The translations under genes and the position numbers were made by a program. Source: Candidatus Saccharibacteria bacterium UBA5150 (GTDB lineage: Bacteria; Patescibacteriota; Saccharimonadia; Saccharimonadales; UBA4665). From it: a DNA stretch of 18,902 nt. Where the stretch lies: assembly GCA_002413795.1 (NCBI GenBank), contig DHXS01000016.1, forward strand, positions 1 to 18,902, written 5' to 3'. Under the pieces are notes generated by a model, which worked only from the letters and a program-made list of their open reading frames with translations, was not told where the DNA came from and ran no database searches. This document shows, piece by piece, positions 1-9,298 of this stretch (position 1 is its first letter; every line of letters starts with the position of its first letter).

Positions 1-1
1 G

Positions 2-1033
2 CTCGAGGAGCCGCCGGCGCACGTTGTTTTCATCCTGGCCACCACAGACGCCCACAAACTGCCGGAAACGATCGTCAGCCGCACCCAGCGCTTTAGTTTT
101 AAGCCGGTGGAAGCGGCTAAAGTCGTGGCTCATTTAAAAGATATTGCCAAAACCGAGAAGATCAAGGTCAGCGACGAAGCCCTACAGCTGCTGGCCGAGC
201 ACGGCGAAGGCAGTTTTCGGGACAGCATCAGCCTGCTGGACCAGGCCAGCAGCCACGGCAAAGCTTTAACCGCCGACGATGTCCGGCGCCTGCTCGGCGT
301 GCCGTCCGCGGACAGCCTGCAAAGCCTGCTGGATTCTTTGAATGAGGGCGATTCCAAGCAAGTGATCAGCTTGCTGGTTGCATTGTACGACCAGGGCTAC
401 CAGGCCGCGGCCATTGCCAAACAGCTGAGTCGGCTGCTGCGTGAGCAAATGCTGGCCGGCCAATCGGCGCTCGACTCCGAGGCTACGCTGGATTTGCTGG
501 CCCGGCTTATCGAAGTCCCGGCGGCCCACGACCCGGAGCGCTTCCTGGAAATCAGCCTGTTGAGAAGCCTTCGGCCCACGGCGCCTCAGCCGTCTTCTTC
601 AGATGAGCCCGAACCGGCCGAGCAGCCTTTGCCGGCCCGCCCAACCGTTGAAACACCGATTGTACCGGCCGTAACTTCCAAGCTGGACGAAGCCGTCTGG
701 CCGCAGGTGCTGGCGTCCTTAAAGCGCAAACATAACACTCTCTACAGCGTGGTTAGGATGGCCCAGCCGAAATTTAGTGACGACGGCGTCTTAACGCTGG
801 TGTTTGCCTTTTCGTTCCACCAAAAGCGCCTGGGCGAGGCGGCCAACAGCGACGTATTGGCGCAAACCGTCCAGGAGTTGACCGGTCAAAAGGTGCGGAT
901 TGTCGGCGTGACGGATAAAACCGCCAAACCGCCAACCGCCGATTTAAAGGCCACGCCGGCCGCGCCACCCCGCGCTGAAGACCTCTCAGCCATAAGCAAT
1001 ATATTTGGCGGCGCCGAGCTGTTAGAATCATAA
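2..1033 (+). CDS. dnaX: DNA polymerase III subunit gamma/tau, 3' part (5' end outside window)
   Basis: This is the clamp-loader ATPase subunit that loads the sliding clamp and bridges the replicase. The open frame runs from base 2 with no start in the window, so the gene is cut by the window edge; the GTG at 107 is internal. Seen: the first residues read LEEPPAHVVFILATT, the DnaX sensor-1 region, followed by an arginine-finger motif (SRTQRF, where SRC is more usual), then the helical lid and domain III. A proline-rich linker (about bases 575-660) leads to a C-terminal domain beginning LDEAVWPQVL and containing LVFAFSFHQKRL, which resembles the tau-like C-terminal domain of many Gram-positive-type DnaX proteins. 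The Walker A and zinc module lie upstream and cannot be checked. It ends 36 nt before dnaB and probably shares its transcript. Confidence 0.95.
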   Translation, partial: LEEPPAHVVFILATTDAHKLPETIVSRTQRFSFKPVEAAKVVAHLKDIAKTEKIKVSDEALQLLAEHGEGSFRDSISLLDQASSHGKALTADDVRRLLGVPSADSLQSLLDSLNEGDSKQVISLLVALYDQGYQAAAIAKQLSRLLREQMLAGQSALDSEATLDLLARLIEVPAAHDPERFLEISLLRSLRPTAPQPSSSDEPEPAEQPLPARPTVETPIVPAVTSKLDEAVWPQVLASLKRKHNTLYSVVRMAQPKFSDDGVLTLVFAFSFHQKRLGEAANSDVLAQTVQELTGQKVRIVGVTDKTAKPPTADLKATPAAPPRAEDLSAISNIFGGAELLES

Positions 1034-1069
1034 GTACGTAATCAGAATCCGAGGGAATAAGTAATAATC

Positions 1070-2437
1070 ATGGAACCAGCCAAAACCGGATCAGCCGGAT
1101 CGCCTCCGCAAAACGCCGATGCCGAAGCCAGTTTGCTGGGGGCGCTGCTGATTGACAGCGATGCTATCGTTAAGATTGCCGATAACCTGAGCGCCCGCGA
1201 TTTCTTCGATAAGCGGCACGAACGCATTTTCGAGGCTATCCTACAGCTTTACGAACACCGCGAAGCTATCGATGTGCTAACGCTGGCCGACCGACTTAAG
1301 AATAACGGCTCGCTGGATAGTATCGGCGGGCCGTCTTATTTAACCGAGTTGACGAATTTCGTGCCGACCGCGGCGCACGTCGAGCAGTACGCCGATATTG
1401 TGGCTCAGAAGGCCATGAGGCGGCGCCTAATCCAGGCCTCGAACGATATCGTCGGGCTCGGTTATGACGAGTCCAAACAGCTACGCGAACTGATCGAAGA
1501 AGCCGAATCGCGGCTGTTCGAAGTCAGCCAGCAGCATATCAAACAGGACGTCATCAGCCTGGAAGCTATTTTGGCCGAGAGTTTCGACCGGCTGGACGAC
1601 TTGCATAAAGACAAGCAGAAAATCCGCGGTATACCAACCGGCTACAAAGACCTGGACTCCACCTTGGCCGGCTTCCAGCGCTCCGACCTGGTTATCCTGG
1701 CGGCTCGGCCGTCGATGGGTAAAACCGCCCTGGCGCTTAACTTCGCCCATAATATTGCCGTCCAGACCAACGAGCCGGTGCTTATGTTCAGCCTGGAGAT
1801 GAGCAAAGAACAGCTGGTAGACCGCCTGTTGTCGATGGAATCCGGCGTTGATGCCTGGGCACTCCGCACCGGTAATCTGACCGACGCCGACTTCGAGAAA
1901 ATCGGCCAGGCCATGGGCACCTTAAGCGAAGCGCCGATCTTCATTGATGATTCGCCCGGTATCACCATCAGCGATCTGCGCACCAAGGCCCGGCGCGAGA
2001 CCCACAAGCGGCCGCTGGGGCTGATCATAGTCGACTACCTACAGCTAATGAGCGGCGGCAGCCGCTATGGCGGCGACGCCAACCGGGTCCAGGAAATTTC
2101 GGAAATCTCCCGCGGCTTAAAGGGTGTGGCCCGCGAACTGAACGTACCGGTGCTGGCACTCAGCCAGTTAAGCCGCTCCGTGGAAAGCCGCAATCCTCAG
2201 ATTCCCCAGCTGGCCGATCTGCGCGAATCGGGCTCAATAGAGCAGGACGCCGACGTAGTGGCCTTCATCTATCGGGAAGAATATTACAATCCCGACACCG
2301 ATCGTAGTAAATTAGCCGATATTTTTATTAAAAAACACCGCAATGGCCCGACCGGCGGGGTTGAACTGCGTTTCGAAAGCGAGAAACAGCGCTTTTACTC
2401 GGTCGACAAACGCCACCAGGACCCTTTCACCGAATAG
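1070..2437 (+). CDS. dnaB: Replicative DNA helicase DnaB
   Basis: Hexameric 5'-3' helicase that unwinds DNA at the replication fork and recruits primase. The 455-residue length is normal for the family. The N-terminal domain starts at PPQNADAEASLLGALL (about residues 12-27) and the RecA-like C-terminal domain carries Walker A ARPSMGKT (residues 212-219), Walker B IIVDYLQL with D322, and the late motifs LSQLSRSVESR and DLRESGSIEQDADVV. No intein is seen at Walker A, a common insertion point. The ATG at 1070 is the first in frame after dnaX; GAGGG at 1051-1055 is too far away to be a good Shine-Dalgarno, so translation initiation may be weak or coupled. Neighbouring dnaX makes this a replication-gene pair. 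Confidence 0.97.
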   Translation: MEPAKTGSAGSPPQNADAEASLLGALLIDSDAIVKIADNLSARDFFDKRHERIFEAILQLYEHREAIDVLTLADRLKNNGSLDSIGGPSYLTELTNFVPTAAHVEQYADIVAQKAMRRRLIQASNDIVGLGYDESKQLRELIEEAESRLFEVSQQHIKQDVISLEAILAESFDRLDDLHKDKQKIRGIPTGYKDLDSTLAGFQRSDLVILAARPSMGKTALALNFAHNIAVQTNEPVLMFSLEMSKEQLVDRLLSMESGVDAWALRTGNLTDADFEKIGQAMGTLSEAPIFIDDSPGITISDLRTKARRETHKRPLGLIIVDYLQLMSGGSRYGGDANRVQEISEISRGLKGVARELNVPVLALSQLSRSVESRNPQIPQLADLRESGSIEQDADVVAFIYREEYYNPDTDRSKLADIFIKKHRNGPTGGVELRFESEKQRFYSVDKRHQDPFTE

Positions 2438-2461
2438 GGACGAGCCTCAGTCGCTATAAGC

Positions 2462-2467
2462 TATAAT
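2462..2467 (+). promoter_or_regulatory. -10 box (TATAAT) for the GT-C-like gene
   Basis: A perfect TATAAT lies with exactly 7 nt (AAGGGCA) between it and the ATG at 2475. Normal -10 to start-site spacing would put the transcript start at or one base before the ATG, so the mRNA would be leaderless. No recognisable -35 hexamer is found at 17 nt upstream. Confidence 0.6.
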
Positions 2468-2474
2468 AAGGGCA

Positions 2475-3662
2475 ATGAAACGCCTGACCGGTTATTGGCA
2501 TCAAAATGCCCGCTTGATAATGCTTGGCGTACTGGTCGCGGCCGGCTTGGGATGGCTGCTGCTGCACAAACTGGCCAGCTTAACGGGCGGGCTTAGCGGC
2601 GGCGAAGTCAGCGCCGCCACGGCAGCGGTGGGCTGGCATGGTATCTATGCCGATCCGCTATACCTGCCGCTTAAGCTGGTACGTTCGGTAGTGTTTTTCC
2701 TGGCGCCGGACCACGGCCAGGCGCTGACCCGTCTGCCCAATGTAGTTTTCGGCGGTCTGACCACCCTCACTTTCGGCTGGCTGATATGGCTCTGGCACGG
2801 TCAACGTACCGCTCTATTGACGACTCTGTTATTCGGCTGTAGCGCCTGGGTGCTGCACGTTAGCCGTCTGGCCAGCTTCGACGTATTGTATTTATGGTCT
2901 GTACCCACGCTGTTAATGGTCCAGGTGCTGTTGCATCGCTATCGGCAGAAAGCCGCCGTCTGGTACGCGTGCCTGATAGCCTGGAGCGCCCTTTTGTACA
3001 TCCCCGGGTTAGTATGGCTGGTGCTATTACAAGTCTATTTACAGCGCAAGTTAATAGCCGACGGCTGGCGTCATCTGGCCAGTTGGCGGCTAAAGCTGTT
3101 GTCGCTGGCCAGCGGCTTGCTGTGGCTACCGTTATTAGGGGTCGATTTAAGCCGCCATGGCCGGTTTCTGACATGGCTTGGTTTGCCGTCGCATTGGCCG
3201 GGGCTGGGAACACTGCTTAAGCAATTCGTGGCCGTGCCGATACATTTATTTGTGCGTGGCCCGCAATACCCCGACATCTGGCTGGCCCGGGCGCCCATCA
3301 TGGACATCTTCACGTTGGTGGTCTGCGGCCTCGGTATCTATTTTTACGCCGTCCACTGGCGCTCCTCGCGCACCCGCTCGCTGGCTAACCTATTCCTGGC
3401 AGGCTGGATACTGGTGGCTATAGGCGGTCCGGTAGGCCTTAGCCTGCTGGTGCCCTTTTTGTACGTCATGGCCGCTACGGGCCTGGCATATCTGCTGAGG
3501 GATTGGCTAAAGGTCTTCCCGCTGAACCCGTTGGCCCGCGGCATAGCCGTCGGCCTGGTGTCGCTGGCCGTTATCGCCAGCTGTGTTTTCCAACTGCGGG
3601 CATATTTTGTGGTCTGGCCGCATACCGCCACCACGCATGCCGTCTTCCGTTATCATCGGTAG
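2475..3662 (+). CDS. Polytopic membrane protein, GT-C (GT39/ArnT-like) glycosyltransferase candidate
   Basis: A 395-residue protein with roughly ten hydrophobic segments. Its layout resembles GT-C enzymes, which move sugars from lipid-phosphate carriers on the outer face of the membrane: a first TM helix (about 14-31), then a loop with an acidic residue (SGGE, E44) where the family carries its catalytic Asp/Glu, then a periplasmic region and many TM helices with a SFDVLY segment where GT39 proteins often have RxD. The usual second acidic residue next to E44 is absent and I see no further signature, so function is inferred from fold-like layout only. It lies between dnaB and ybaB, with its own TATAAT directly upstream. 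It could instead be an unrelated multi-pass protein. Confidence 0.55.
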   Translation: MKRLTGYWHQNARLIMLGVLVAAGLGWLLLHKLASLTGGLSGGEVSAATAAVGWHGIYADPLYLPLKLVRSVVFFLAPDHGQALTRLPNVVFGGLTTLTFGWLIWLWHGQRTALLTTLLFGCSAWVLHVSRLASFDVLYLWSVPTLLMVQVLLHRYRQKAAVWYACLIAWSALLYIPGLVWLVLLQVYLQRKLIADGWRHLASWRLKLLSLASGLLWLPLLGVDLSRHGRFLTWLGLPSHWPGLGTLLKQFVAVPIHLFVRGPQYPDIWLARAPIMDIFTLVVCGLGIYFYAVHWRSSRTRSLANLFLAGWILVAIGGPVGLSLLVPFLYVMAATGLAYLLRDWLKVFPLNPLARGIAVGLVSLAVIASCVFQLRAYFVVWPHTATTHAVFRYHR

Positions 3663-3667
3663 GGCTG

Positions 3668-3673
3668 TATAAT
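3668..3673 (+). promoter_or_regulatory. -10 box (TATAAT) for ybaB-recR
   Basis: A perfect TATAAT begins 5 nt after the stop codon of the preceding gene. The expected transcript start is near 3680, giving a leader of about 14 nt that contains the Shine-Dalgarno sequence at 3685-3689. No clear -35 was found. This is the conventional case that contrasts with the leaderless-looking starts elsewhere. Confidence 0.55.
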
Positions 3674-3684
3674 ACAGGCCAAAG

Positions 3685-3689
3685 GGAGG
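3685..3689 (+). promoter_or_regulatory. Strong Shine-Dalgarno (GGAGG) for ybaB
   Basis: GGAGG within AAAGGGAGGA lies 4 nt upstream of the ATG at 3694. It is the clearest ribosome binding site in the window and fixes the ybaB start. Confidence 0.75.
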
Positions 3690-3693
3690 AATT

Positions 3694-3987
3694 ATGAGTC
3701 GTTTCGATCAGGCTAAAATGTTGATGCGCGTCAAGAAAATCCAGGGCGAACTCCAGAAACTGGTTATCAGCGTCGAAAAAGGCGACGGCGCCGTCAGGGT
3801 AGAGATCACCGGCGAACAAAAATTGAAGAAGGTGCATATCGACCCGGAACGCGTCGATGTTGACGATATCGGACAGCTGGAACGCTGGATAGAGGACGCC
3901 GTCAAGGAAGCCATTGCCGAAAGCCAGCGGGTAGCCGCCGAAAAAATGCAGCCCATGATGGGCGCCCTCGGTAACCTGGGACTATAG
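3694..3987 (+). CDS. ybaB: YbaB/EbfC family nucleoid-associated protein
   Basis: Small DNA-binding, nucleoid-associated protein (97 residues; the family is usually about 100-110). Seen: the N-terminal helix with regularly spaced K/M/L residues (QAKMLMRVKKIQGELQKL), the central beta region reading VRVEITGEQKLKKVHIDPE, and a C-terminal helix with the family-like DAVKEAIAESQ stretch and Met/Gly-rich tail (MQPMMGALGNLGL). It is followed 10 nt later by recR, the conserved ybaB-recR pairing known from many bacteria, where dnaX is often the third member. Here dnaX lies upstream, separated by dnaB and a membrane protein gene. A strong Shine-Dalgarno sets the start. Confidence 0.93.
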   Translation: MSRFDQAKMLMRVKKIQGELQKLVISVEKGDGAVRVEITGEQKLKKVHIDPERVDVDDIGQLERWIEDAVKEAIAESQRVAAEKMQPMMGALGNLGL

Positions 3988-3997
3988 TCAGACCAAG

Positions 3998-4603
3998 ATG
4001 CCGCTTCTGCCGCCTGCGCTGACCGATTTAATTGAAGCTTTCGGGCTATTGCCCGGAGTCGGGCCGCGTACCGCCGAGCGCTACGCTTATTATCTGGCCC
4101 GTCACGGCGGTGACAAAGCCGACAAACTGGCGGCGGCCTTGCAGTCTTTAAGCGGCGGTATCGGCTACTGTTCCAAAACCTTCGCTCTGGTACCGGCCGG
4201 CCAGCAGCTGTCCGAGCTTTACACCGACCCGGCCCGCGACAAAACTACCGTGGCGGTAGTAGCCGAACCGTTCGACCTGGTGGCCCTGGAAAAAACCGGC
4301 CAGTTTAAGGGCACCTACCATGTGCTGGGCGGCCTGGTCTCGCCCATAGACGATGTTGGCCCCGAACAGCTGCACATTAAGGAGCTTATTAAGCGGATTG
4401 ACGAAGACAAGGTTAAAGAAATCATTCTGGCCACCAACGGCAGTGTGGAGGGCGAATCGACCGCTCTTTATATTCAGCAGCAAATCGGTAACCGCAAGGT
4501 CAAAGTCACCCGCCTGGCCCGCGGACTGCCGATCGGCGTTGACCTGGAATATGCCGACCAACTCACCCTAAGTCGTGCCCTGGAAGGGCGACAGGCCGTA
4601 TAA
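3998..4603 (+). CDS. recR: Recombination mediator RecR with degenerate zinc finger
   Basis: RecR forms a ring clamp and works with RecO/RecF to load RecA at gaps. The 201-residue length is normal. Seen: helix-hairpin-helix LPGVGPRTAERYA (residues 18-30), Toprim domain with VVAEPFDL (E90) and YHVLGGLVSPIDDVGPEQL, then NGSVEGESTALYI (146-158) and the C-terminal motif TRLARGLPIGVDLEYAD. The zinc module is abnormal: of the usual two CxxC pairs only C58 (IGYC) remains, and the following positions read SKT and SELY, with the insert about two residues longer than in E. coli RecR. It is probably functional, because the other motifs are intact, but would not bind zinc in the usual way. Its TAA stop lies inside the putative -10 box of the next gene. 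Confidence 0.95.
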   Translation: MPLLPPALTDLIEAFGLLPGVGPRTAERYAYYLARHGGDKADKLAAALQSLSGGIGYCSKTFALVPAGQQLSELYTDPARDKTTVAVVAEPFDLVALEKTGQFKGTYHVLGGLVSPIDDVGPEQLHIKELIKRIDEDKVKEIILATNGSVEGESTALYIQQQIGNRKVKVTRLARGLPIGVDLEYADQLTLSRALEGRQAV

Positions 4604-4604
4604 T
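4599..4604 (+). promoter_or_regulatory. -10 box (TATAAT) overlapping the recR stop codon
   Basis: TATAAT is formed by the last codon (GTA) and stop (TAA) of recR plus one base. It is followed by exactly 7 nt (GCAGGCT) and then the ATG at 4612. This predicts a leaderless transcript for the NrnA-like gene and favours 4612 over the overlapping ATG at 4603. No -35 is evident. Confidence 0.5.
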
Positions 4605-4611
4605 GCAGGCT

Positions 4612-5626
4612 ATGTATCCCGAAGCCGAGCAGATTAAGAAGATTGTCAGCCAAGCCTCCAAAATCGTCATCGTCCAAGCCGATAACCCCGACGCCGACTC
4701 GCTGGGCAGCGCCCTGGCGCTGGAAAGCATACTGGGCGAAATGGGCAAGCAGGTCCACCTGTACGCCGGCGTCGACATGCCGGCCTACCTGCGTTATATG
4801 AGCGGCTGGGATCGTATCCAAAACGACCTGCCCAAACAATTCGATGCCGGCATCATCGTTGACGCCTCCACCATGACCCTGCTGGAAAAGCTTAGCCAGA
4901 GCGGTCAGCAGGGCTGGCTGGCCGCTAAGCCGGTGATTGTGCTCGACCATCATGAGACGGTAGAAAACGTCGTGCCGTTCGCCGATGTAATTATCAACGA
5001 CCACACGCGGGCTTCCGCCGGGGAGCTTATCTACCTCTTGGCCAAACAGCTGAAATGGCCGCTGCCCACCGAAGCCCAGCAGGCAATTATGAGCTCCATC
5101 CTGGGTGATACCCAAGGGCTCAGCAACAGCTTGGCCTCAGCCGAAACCTACCGTATTATGGCCGACCTAATCGAGGCCGGTGTCAGCCGCCCGGCTTTGG
5201 AAGAACTACGCCGCCAATACGGTAAAATGCCGCCTGAGATCTACAAGTATAAGGCCGAGCTTATTAAGCGTACCGAACTCGCCGCAGGGGGGCGGATCGC
5301 CGCCGTGACCATACCGCAAGCCGAAATCAATGAATTCAGTCCGCTTTATAATCCGGGCCCGCTGATTCAAGGCGACATGCTGCAAACGGCCGGTGTGCAG
5401 GTGGCCATAGTCTTTAAACAGTATGACGACGGTAAAATTCTGGGCGCCATCCGCTCTAACCCCGTTGCCCCGGTAGCCGCCCGGGTTGCCGAACATCTGG
5501 GAGGCGGCGGCCACGCTTTTGCCAGCGGTTTTAAGGTCACCGACGGCCGCTCGCTGGCAGACGTTAAAGCCGCCGCCATGAACAAAGCCGCCGAATTACT
5601 TGCTAAACTGGAGCAGGAAACTACCG

Positions 5627-5640
<14 letters not shown>
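4612..5640 (+). CDS. nrnA: DHH/DHHA1 phosphoesterase, NrnA-like oligoribonuclease/pAp phosphatase
   Basis: Predicted Mn-dependent phosphoesterase of the NrnA group, which degrades short RNA or DNA oligonucleotides and 3'-phosphoadenosine phosphate or cyclic dinucleotide products. Seen, numbered from 4612: motif I NPDADSLGSALAL (about 25-37), DAS (84-86), DHHETV (112-117), GDTQG (165-169) and the DHHA1 motif GGGGHAFASGF near residue 300. Family motif I is commonly HxxPDxD; here the His position is Ala (ADNPDAD), so one metal ligand may be missing or replaced. The ATG at 4603 overlaps the recR stop and is the alternative start; I chose 4612 because it lies 7 nt after a TATAAT. The 3' end overlaps cysS by 14 nt. 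Which substrate it prefers cannot be told from sequence. Confidence 0.88.
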
Positions 5641-7057
<1,417 letters not shown>

Positions 7058-8139
7058 TCTTTTGGTGGCGCAAATATTCCAGGACGGCGATTCGCAAACA
7101 GCCCATGGCGGGAATGGCCACCAGGCCGCCGAATAGGCCGCCGAAGCTGACTCCGATTACCACCGCCATAAAGACCAACAGCGGTGATATATTGGTGGAA
7201 TTAGCCTGGATGTGCGGCTGAACTAGAATGTTTTCCAGCTGCTGATACAAGATGTAGTAAGCCAAAATTATGATGGCCGCGGTAGTTGAGTGAAACAGAG
7301 CCACGGTAGTGACGATGACGGCGCCGATAGTATGGCCGACCAGCGGTATCAGCCCGCAGATAAAAATTATAACCATTAAAGCTACCGGATAGCCGACGTG
7401 TAATAAAAGCACGGCCGGCATGATCAACAACGAAGCCAGGGCCGCTAACGTTACCTGGCCGTTAACGTAGCCTCTTATAACCCCGTACATTTCGCGGGCT
7501 AGGCGATCGGCGGTGGCCTGGCGCCGGTCAGGAATAACATCACGGGTGAAATTAACCCAGCGGGGTCCTTCTACCAGCATCATAAAGGTCAGTACCAAGA
7601 TGGCCAGCAGAGAGAAGGCGCTACTGCCAATTCGTTGGACTGTAGAAAAGGCGCTGCCGCCGGCATGCTTCAGCCGGTCGGAGAGCTGTCTGGAAAAGGT
7701 GTCGACCTGCTTTTCCAGATGGTGTTTGCGTATGAAACGGCCGGTGGCGCTGTCCTGGCTGCGGAAATCCTTTACCAGGTGGGGCGCCGCGTTGACGAAG
7801 CCCTCGGTCTGGCGGACTAGCGGCGGCGCGATACTGGCAATAAAGCCTCCCAACAGTAAGACTACGATCAGGAAAGACAAGCTGGTAGCCAGCGAACGGC
7901 TGCCGCGCTTTTTGCCGGGCAGGCGCTCGCTCAGCCAATGTACCGGCGCATTAAGCGCCAGCGTCAGAAAGAAGGCTATAAAGATCAGTAATAAGGCGTG
8001 GGAGGCCTTACGGGCGGCCAATAGCAGAATAATGGTGCCGACCGACAAAAGAGCCAGCCGGACGAAAGTCTCGGTCGCTACCGTTATGGTCACTTCGGAA
8101 TTCTTGTCGTCACTCCTGAAGATACTCAGCATACCTGGT

Positions 8140-8145
8140 ATTATC
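8140..8145 (-). promoter_or_regulatory. -10 box (GATAAT, extended TGA) overlapping a stop codon
   Basis: On the minus strand GATAAT is preceded by TGA (extended -10 TGn form) and followed by exactly 7 nt before the ATG of the AI-2E permease. Bases 3-5 of the hexamer are the TAA stop codon of the upstream glycosyltransferase. This is the same register as at recR/nrnA and predicts a leaderless transcript. Confidence 0.55.
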
Positions 8146-9298
8146 TCAAACTGCGCCGTTTTCGCAATGCCGCTTCGTATATTCCCAGTAATTTAGTGCC
8201 GACAACGGCGGTGTCAAAGTCGGCGGCGTAGGCCCGACCCCACAGGCGTAGCTTGCGGGCCGCGGCGGTGTTATTTAAATAATAAGCCAGTTTATCGGCC
8301 AACAGCTGCTCGTCGCCGGCATCAAATAAGAGATCCGGCTGGGGGGCCATGACGGACCGGTAGCCGGGGTTATCGCCGGCCAGGACCACGGCATGACCGC
8401 CGGCCATGGCTTCCAGGAGCACAATGCCAAAACTTTCACCGCCGCGACTGGGGAAAGCGGCAATGTCGGCGGAAGCATAATAACGCGGCTTGTCGGCCTC
8501 ACTTACAAACCCCGCCAGTTCCACCGTATCGGATAGATTGTGCTTGGTGATAAAAGCCTCTAGCTTTGGTTGCAGTGGGCCGGAGCCACAAATTACCACC
8601 CTAAAGGGTTTTATGTCGGTTCTAGCCGCCAATAAAGCCGCCGCTTGCAGTAATTTCATAGGCCCCTTGCGGGGTACCAGGCGGCCTAAAAATAAAATTG
8701 TCGGCTTTTCATCGTCGTATCGCGGCAGGGGCTTGGCGTTGCGGAACTGCTTGTAGTCGACCACGTTGGGCAAAACCTCGGCTGTTAAGCCGAAACTCCA
8801 GCGGCAATATTCAGCGGCCGCCGGCGATACCGCCAGCATGCGGTCAAAACGCTTCAGGGAAGGCCTCAGCCACAGGCCCAAAGCTTTATTACCGAACCGG
8901 GACAGTCTTCCGTATGGTAAGACGTGAAAGGTGCCGATGACCGCCGTTTGCGGCCCGGCCGCCTTAATAAGGTGCTGGGCCATCAGCGGATGATGGGGCG
9001 TCTGCACGTGCAGAACATCAAACTTTTGCTGGCGTACGAAGCGCTGTAGTTTACGGCGGTTGGCCGGCAGGGGGATGGTTGTCCGCGTGCCGTTAAAGCG
9101 TACGCCGATATTACGCGATAGGCTGTGTATATTGGGTAGCTGCCGCGTATCGGTCTGCCCGACAAGATAGTGAACGTCGTGCCCCTGGCCACGCAACCAC
9201 TCGCCAATATCGATCACGTACCTGGGCACGCCTTCATTGGTGTCCAGCGAGGTGTCCAGCACCAGACCGATTTTGAGCCGTTTAGGTACGGTGGCCAT
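8141..9298 (-). CDS. GT4 family glycosyltransferase (PimB/PimC-like)
   Basis: GT-B fold retaining glycosyltransferase, 385 residues from the ATG at 9298, likely cytoplasmic or membrane-associated and using a nucleotide-activated sugar. Seen: N-terminal LKIGLVLDTSLDTNEGVPRY, the donor-site segment FLGRLVPRKGPMKLL, the EX7E motif GESFGIVLLEAMAGG (E288 and E296) and AGDNPGYRSVM. An in-frame GTG at 9316 would add six residues; neither start has a clear Shine-Dalgarno and the ATG puts the beta-strand closer to the N-terminus. It overlaps the end of the upstream glycosyltransferase gene by 17 nt, so translation is probably coupled. The two enzymes are paralogous in the C-terminal domain. Acceptor and sugar cannot be read from the sequence; a phospholipid or lipid-linked glycan acceptor is inferred from the PimA-like partner. 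Confidence 0.88.
   Translation of the reverse strand: MATVPKRLKIGLVLDTSLDTNEGVPRYVIDIGEWLRGQGHDVHYLVGQTDTRQLPNIHSLSRNIGVRFNGTRTTIPLPANRRKLQRFVRQQKFDVLHVQTPHHPLMAQHLIKAAGPQTAVIGTFHVLPYGRLSRFGNKALGLWLRPSLKRFDRMLAVSPAAAEYCRWSFGLTAEVLPNVVDYKQFRNAKPLPRYDDEKPTILFLGRLVPRKGPMKLLQAAALLAARTDIKPFRVVICGSGPLQPKLEAFITKHNLSDTVELAGFVSEADKPRYYASADIAAFPSRGGESFGIVLLEAMAGGHAVVLAGDNPGYRSVMAPQPDLLFDAGDEQLLADKLAYYLNNTAAARKLRLWGRAYAADFDTAVVGTKLLGIYEAALRKRRSLR

Noticed and set aside
107..109. GTG start for dnaX
   Set aside because: The frame continues upstream to base 2 with clear DnaX residues, so this GTG is internal to a gene cut by the window.
1023..1028. TAGAAT as a dnaB -10 box
   Set aside because: It lies at the end of dnaX without a -35 and would leave a leader of about 35 nt with a poor Shine-Dalgarno; nothing distinguishes it from chance.
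4474..5115. 213-codon minus-strand open frame
   Set aside because: It is antisense to the recR and NrnA-like genes, both with strong motifs; no independent support.
5600..5626. Upstream extension of cysS
   Set aside because: It lies inside the NrnA-like gene and adds residues absent from CysS; MQLYNTLTRK at 5627 is the canonical beginning.
7513..8196. 227-codon plus-strand open frame
   Set aside because: It is fully antisense to the AI-2E permease, whose family motifs are clear, and its translation has no recognisable domain; it is a mirror-frame artefact of a GC-rich gene.
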